From BS750m-G28 sp035527235 (GTDB lineage: Archaea > Thermoproteota > Bathyarchaeia > TCS64), in contig DATLAV010000153.1 of the NCBI GenBank assembly GCA_035527235.1, positions 1 to 13,468 of the forward strand: 13,468 nucleotides of DNA. The letters run 5' to 3'. Of this stretch, positions 12,962 through 13,468 are shown piece after piece. Positions within the stretch are counted from its first letter, which is position 1. Every line of letters begins with the position of its first letter. The position numbers and the translations under genes were made by a program. The notes under the pieces are model-generated. The model ran no database searches, was not told the DNA's origin, and worked only from the letters and a program-made list of their open reading frames with translations.

Positions 12962-13193
12962 GCCTATGAGCCTTTTCAACCAAATTCGCAGCCCTTTTTT
13001 AAATCCACAATTCATATCGCCCTCATTACTGTCATTTTCCAAGCTAGAATATAGATTTTCGATACATATTTCAGAAATAGATTTGTTTTATGAGTTCTTT
13101 GATATAGATATTAGATAAAAACGTTCTAATACATAATTCATTTATTAAACGAGGTTTGTTCTTAGCTTAATCCGTATAGGAGAGGATTGAAAA
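12962..13193. other. AT-rich gap with T-tract and pilin promoter region
   Basis: No gene is visible here. A T6 run at 12995-13000 probably ends the surface-protein transcript. A third CCACAATT copy lies at 13005. TTTATTAAAC at 13141-13150 is a plausible TATA box, placing a transcription start near 13170. AGGAGAGG (about 13178-13185) is a strong Shine-Dalgarno 8 nt before the GTG of the pilin-like gene. Confidence 0.5.
12995..13000 (+). terminator. Candidate T6 terminator of the surface-protein gene
   Basis: A T6 run about 34 nt after the stop codon, without a convincing hairpin, matches the simple T-tract terminators common in archaea. Confidence 0.4.
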
Positions 13194-13468
13194 GTGAGGA
13201 AGAAAAATAGCCGGAAAGCCGTTAGCCCCGTAATCGCTACGGTTATACTCGTGGCAGTCGCCATCACTGTTTCCGTCGCCGTATCCTACTGGATGGGCGG
13301 CATCTCAAGCCAGTACACCAAGTTCGAAAAGGTCGAGATACAATCTGCTACTTGTACTCTTGATTCGCCAGGTAATTGGACAGTAACAATAAAAATGAAA
13401 AACACTGGTACAGCGACATCAACTTTGATTGGTATTTTCTTAAATGAACTTGAAATTGACAACTACGA
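13194..13468 (+). CDS. Archaeal type IV pilin-like protein, N-terminal part (cut by window edge)
   Basis: From a GTG at 13194 about 91 codons are readable and the frame is open to the window edge. The short basic leader RKKNSRKA is followed by VSPVIATVILVAVAITVSVA, the hallmark of archaeal type IV pilins (PF07790-like). A prepilin peptidase would be expected to cut between Ala and Val, just before the hydrophobic helix that packs in the pilus core. After the helix, SYWMGGISSQYTKFEKVEI and a strand-rich stretch (WTVTIKMKNTGTA) begin the globular head. The protein could be an adhesion pilus subunit or a minor surface pseudopilin; archaellin is less likely by its leader. A strong AGGAGAGG ribosome site supports the GTG start. 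The codons towards the edge are more AT-rich than in the conserved-metabolism genes. Confidence 0.88.
   Translation, partial: MRKKNSRKAVSPVIATVILVAVAITVSVAVSYWMGGISSQYTKFEKVEIQSATCTLDSPGNWTVTIKMKNTGTATSTLIGIFLNELEIDNY

Noticed and set aside
12961..12972. Possible hairpin GGCCTATGAGCC after the surface-protein stop codon
   Set aside because: Only three outer base pairs form before mismatches; the T6 run further on is the better terminator signal.

Overview
The window looks like a compact archaeal chromosome segment. The marker genes are archaeal in type: RadA, Hjc, an aIF1 with an N-terminal Cys4 knuckle, an EMC6-like small membrane protein and a type IV pilin with the SPVIATV signature. Many genes have a TATA-like box about 24-30 bp before the start codon, with little or no leader. 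My best guess is a TACK-group archaeon, perhaps Bathyarchaeia, but lineage is an inference from gene style and not a computed placement. Coding DNA is GC-rich and most gaps are short and AT-rich. I saw no tRNA, rRNA, CRISPR array, insertion sequence or intein.

Layout. Minus strand, 1-7266: an HtrA-like protease cut by the window edge, a small CPHC thioredoxin-like protein, a thioredoxin reductase-like flavoprotein, a large LonC-type protease, the Holliday junction resolvase Hjc with a winged-helix protein upstream of it, then argF and argG. Plus strand, 7349-9988: an ACT-domain protein divergent from argG, aIF1 with an abutting zinc-ribbon ORF, and radA followed by an unrecognised helical protein. 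A three-helix membrane protein (minus) overlaps the end of that last gene tail to tail. The right end (10544-13468, plus) holds an 805-residue surface protein with Ig-like repeats and the start of an archaeal pilin-like gene.

How the parts may work together. The left third groups protein quality control (HtrA, LonC) with disulfide chemistry (thioredoxin-like protein and its likely reductase). The middle is an argG-argF pair for the citrulline-to-argininosuccinate part of arginine synthesis, facing an ACT-domain protein across a near-palindromic AT element that could act as TATA box in both directions. The hjc and radA loci supply homologous recombination functions in two separate operons. The right end is cell-surface biology.

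Points most worth following: the reductase keeps its redox CxxC but has lost the usual NADPH signature, suggesting another electron donor. The ArgF homologue departs from the usual ornithine carbamoyltransferase signatures at three substrate-facing sites. The Lon-type protease has degraded Walker motifs with an intact Ser/Lys dyad. RadA carries FxxG where FxxA is usual.
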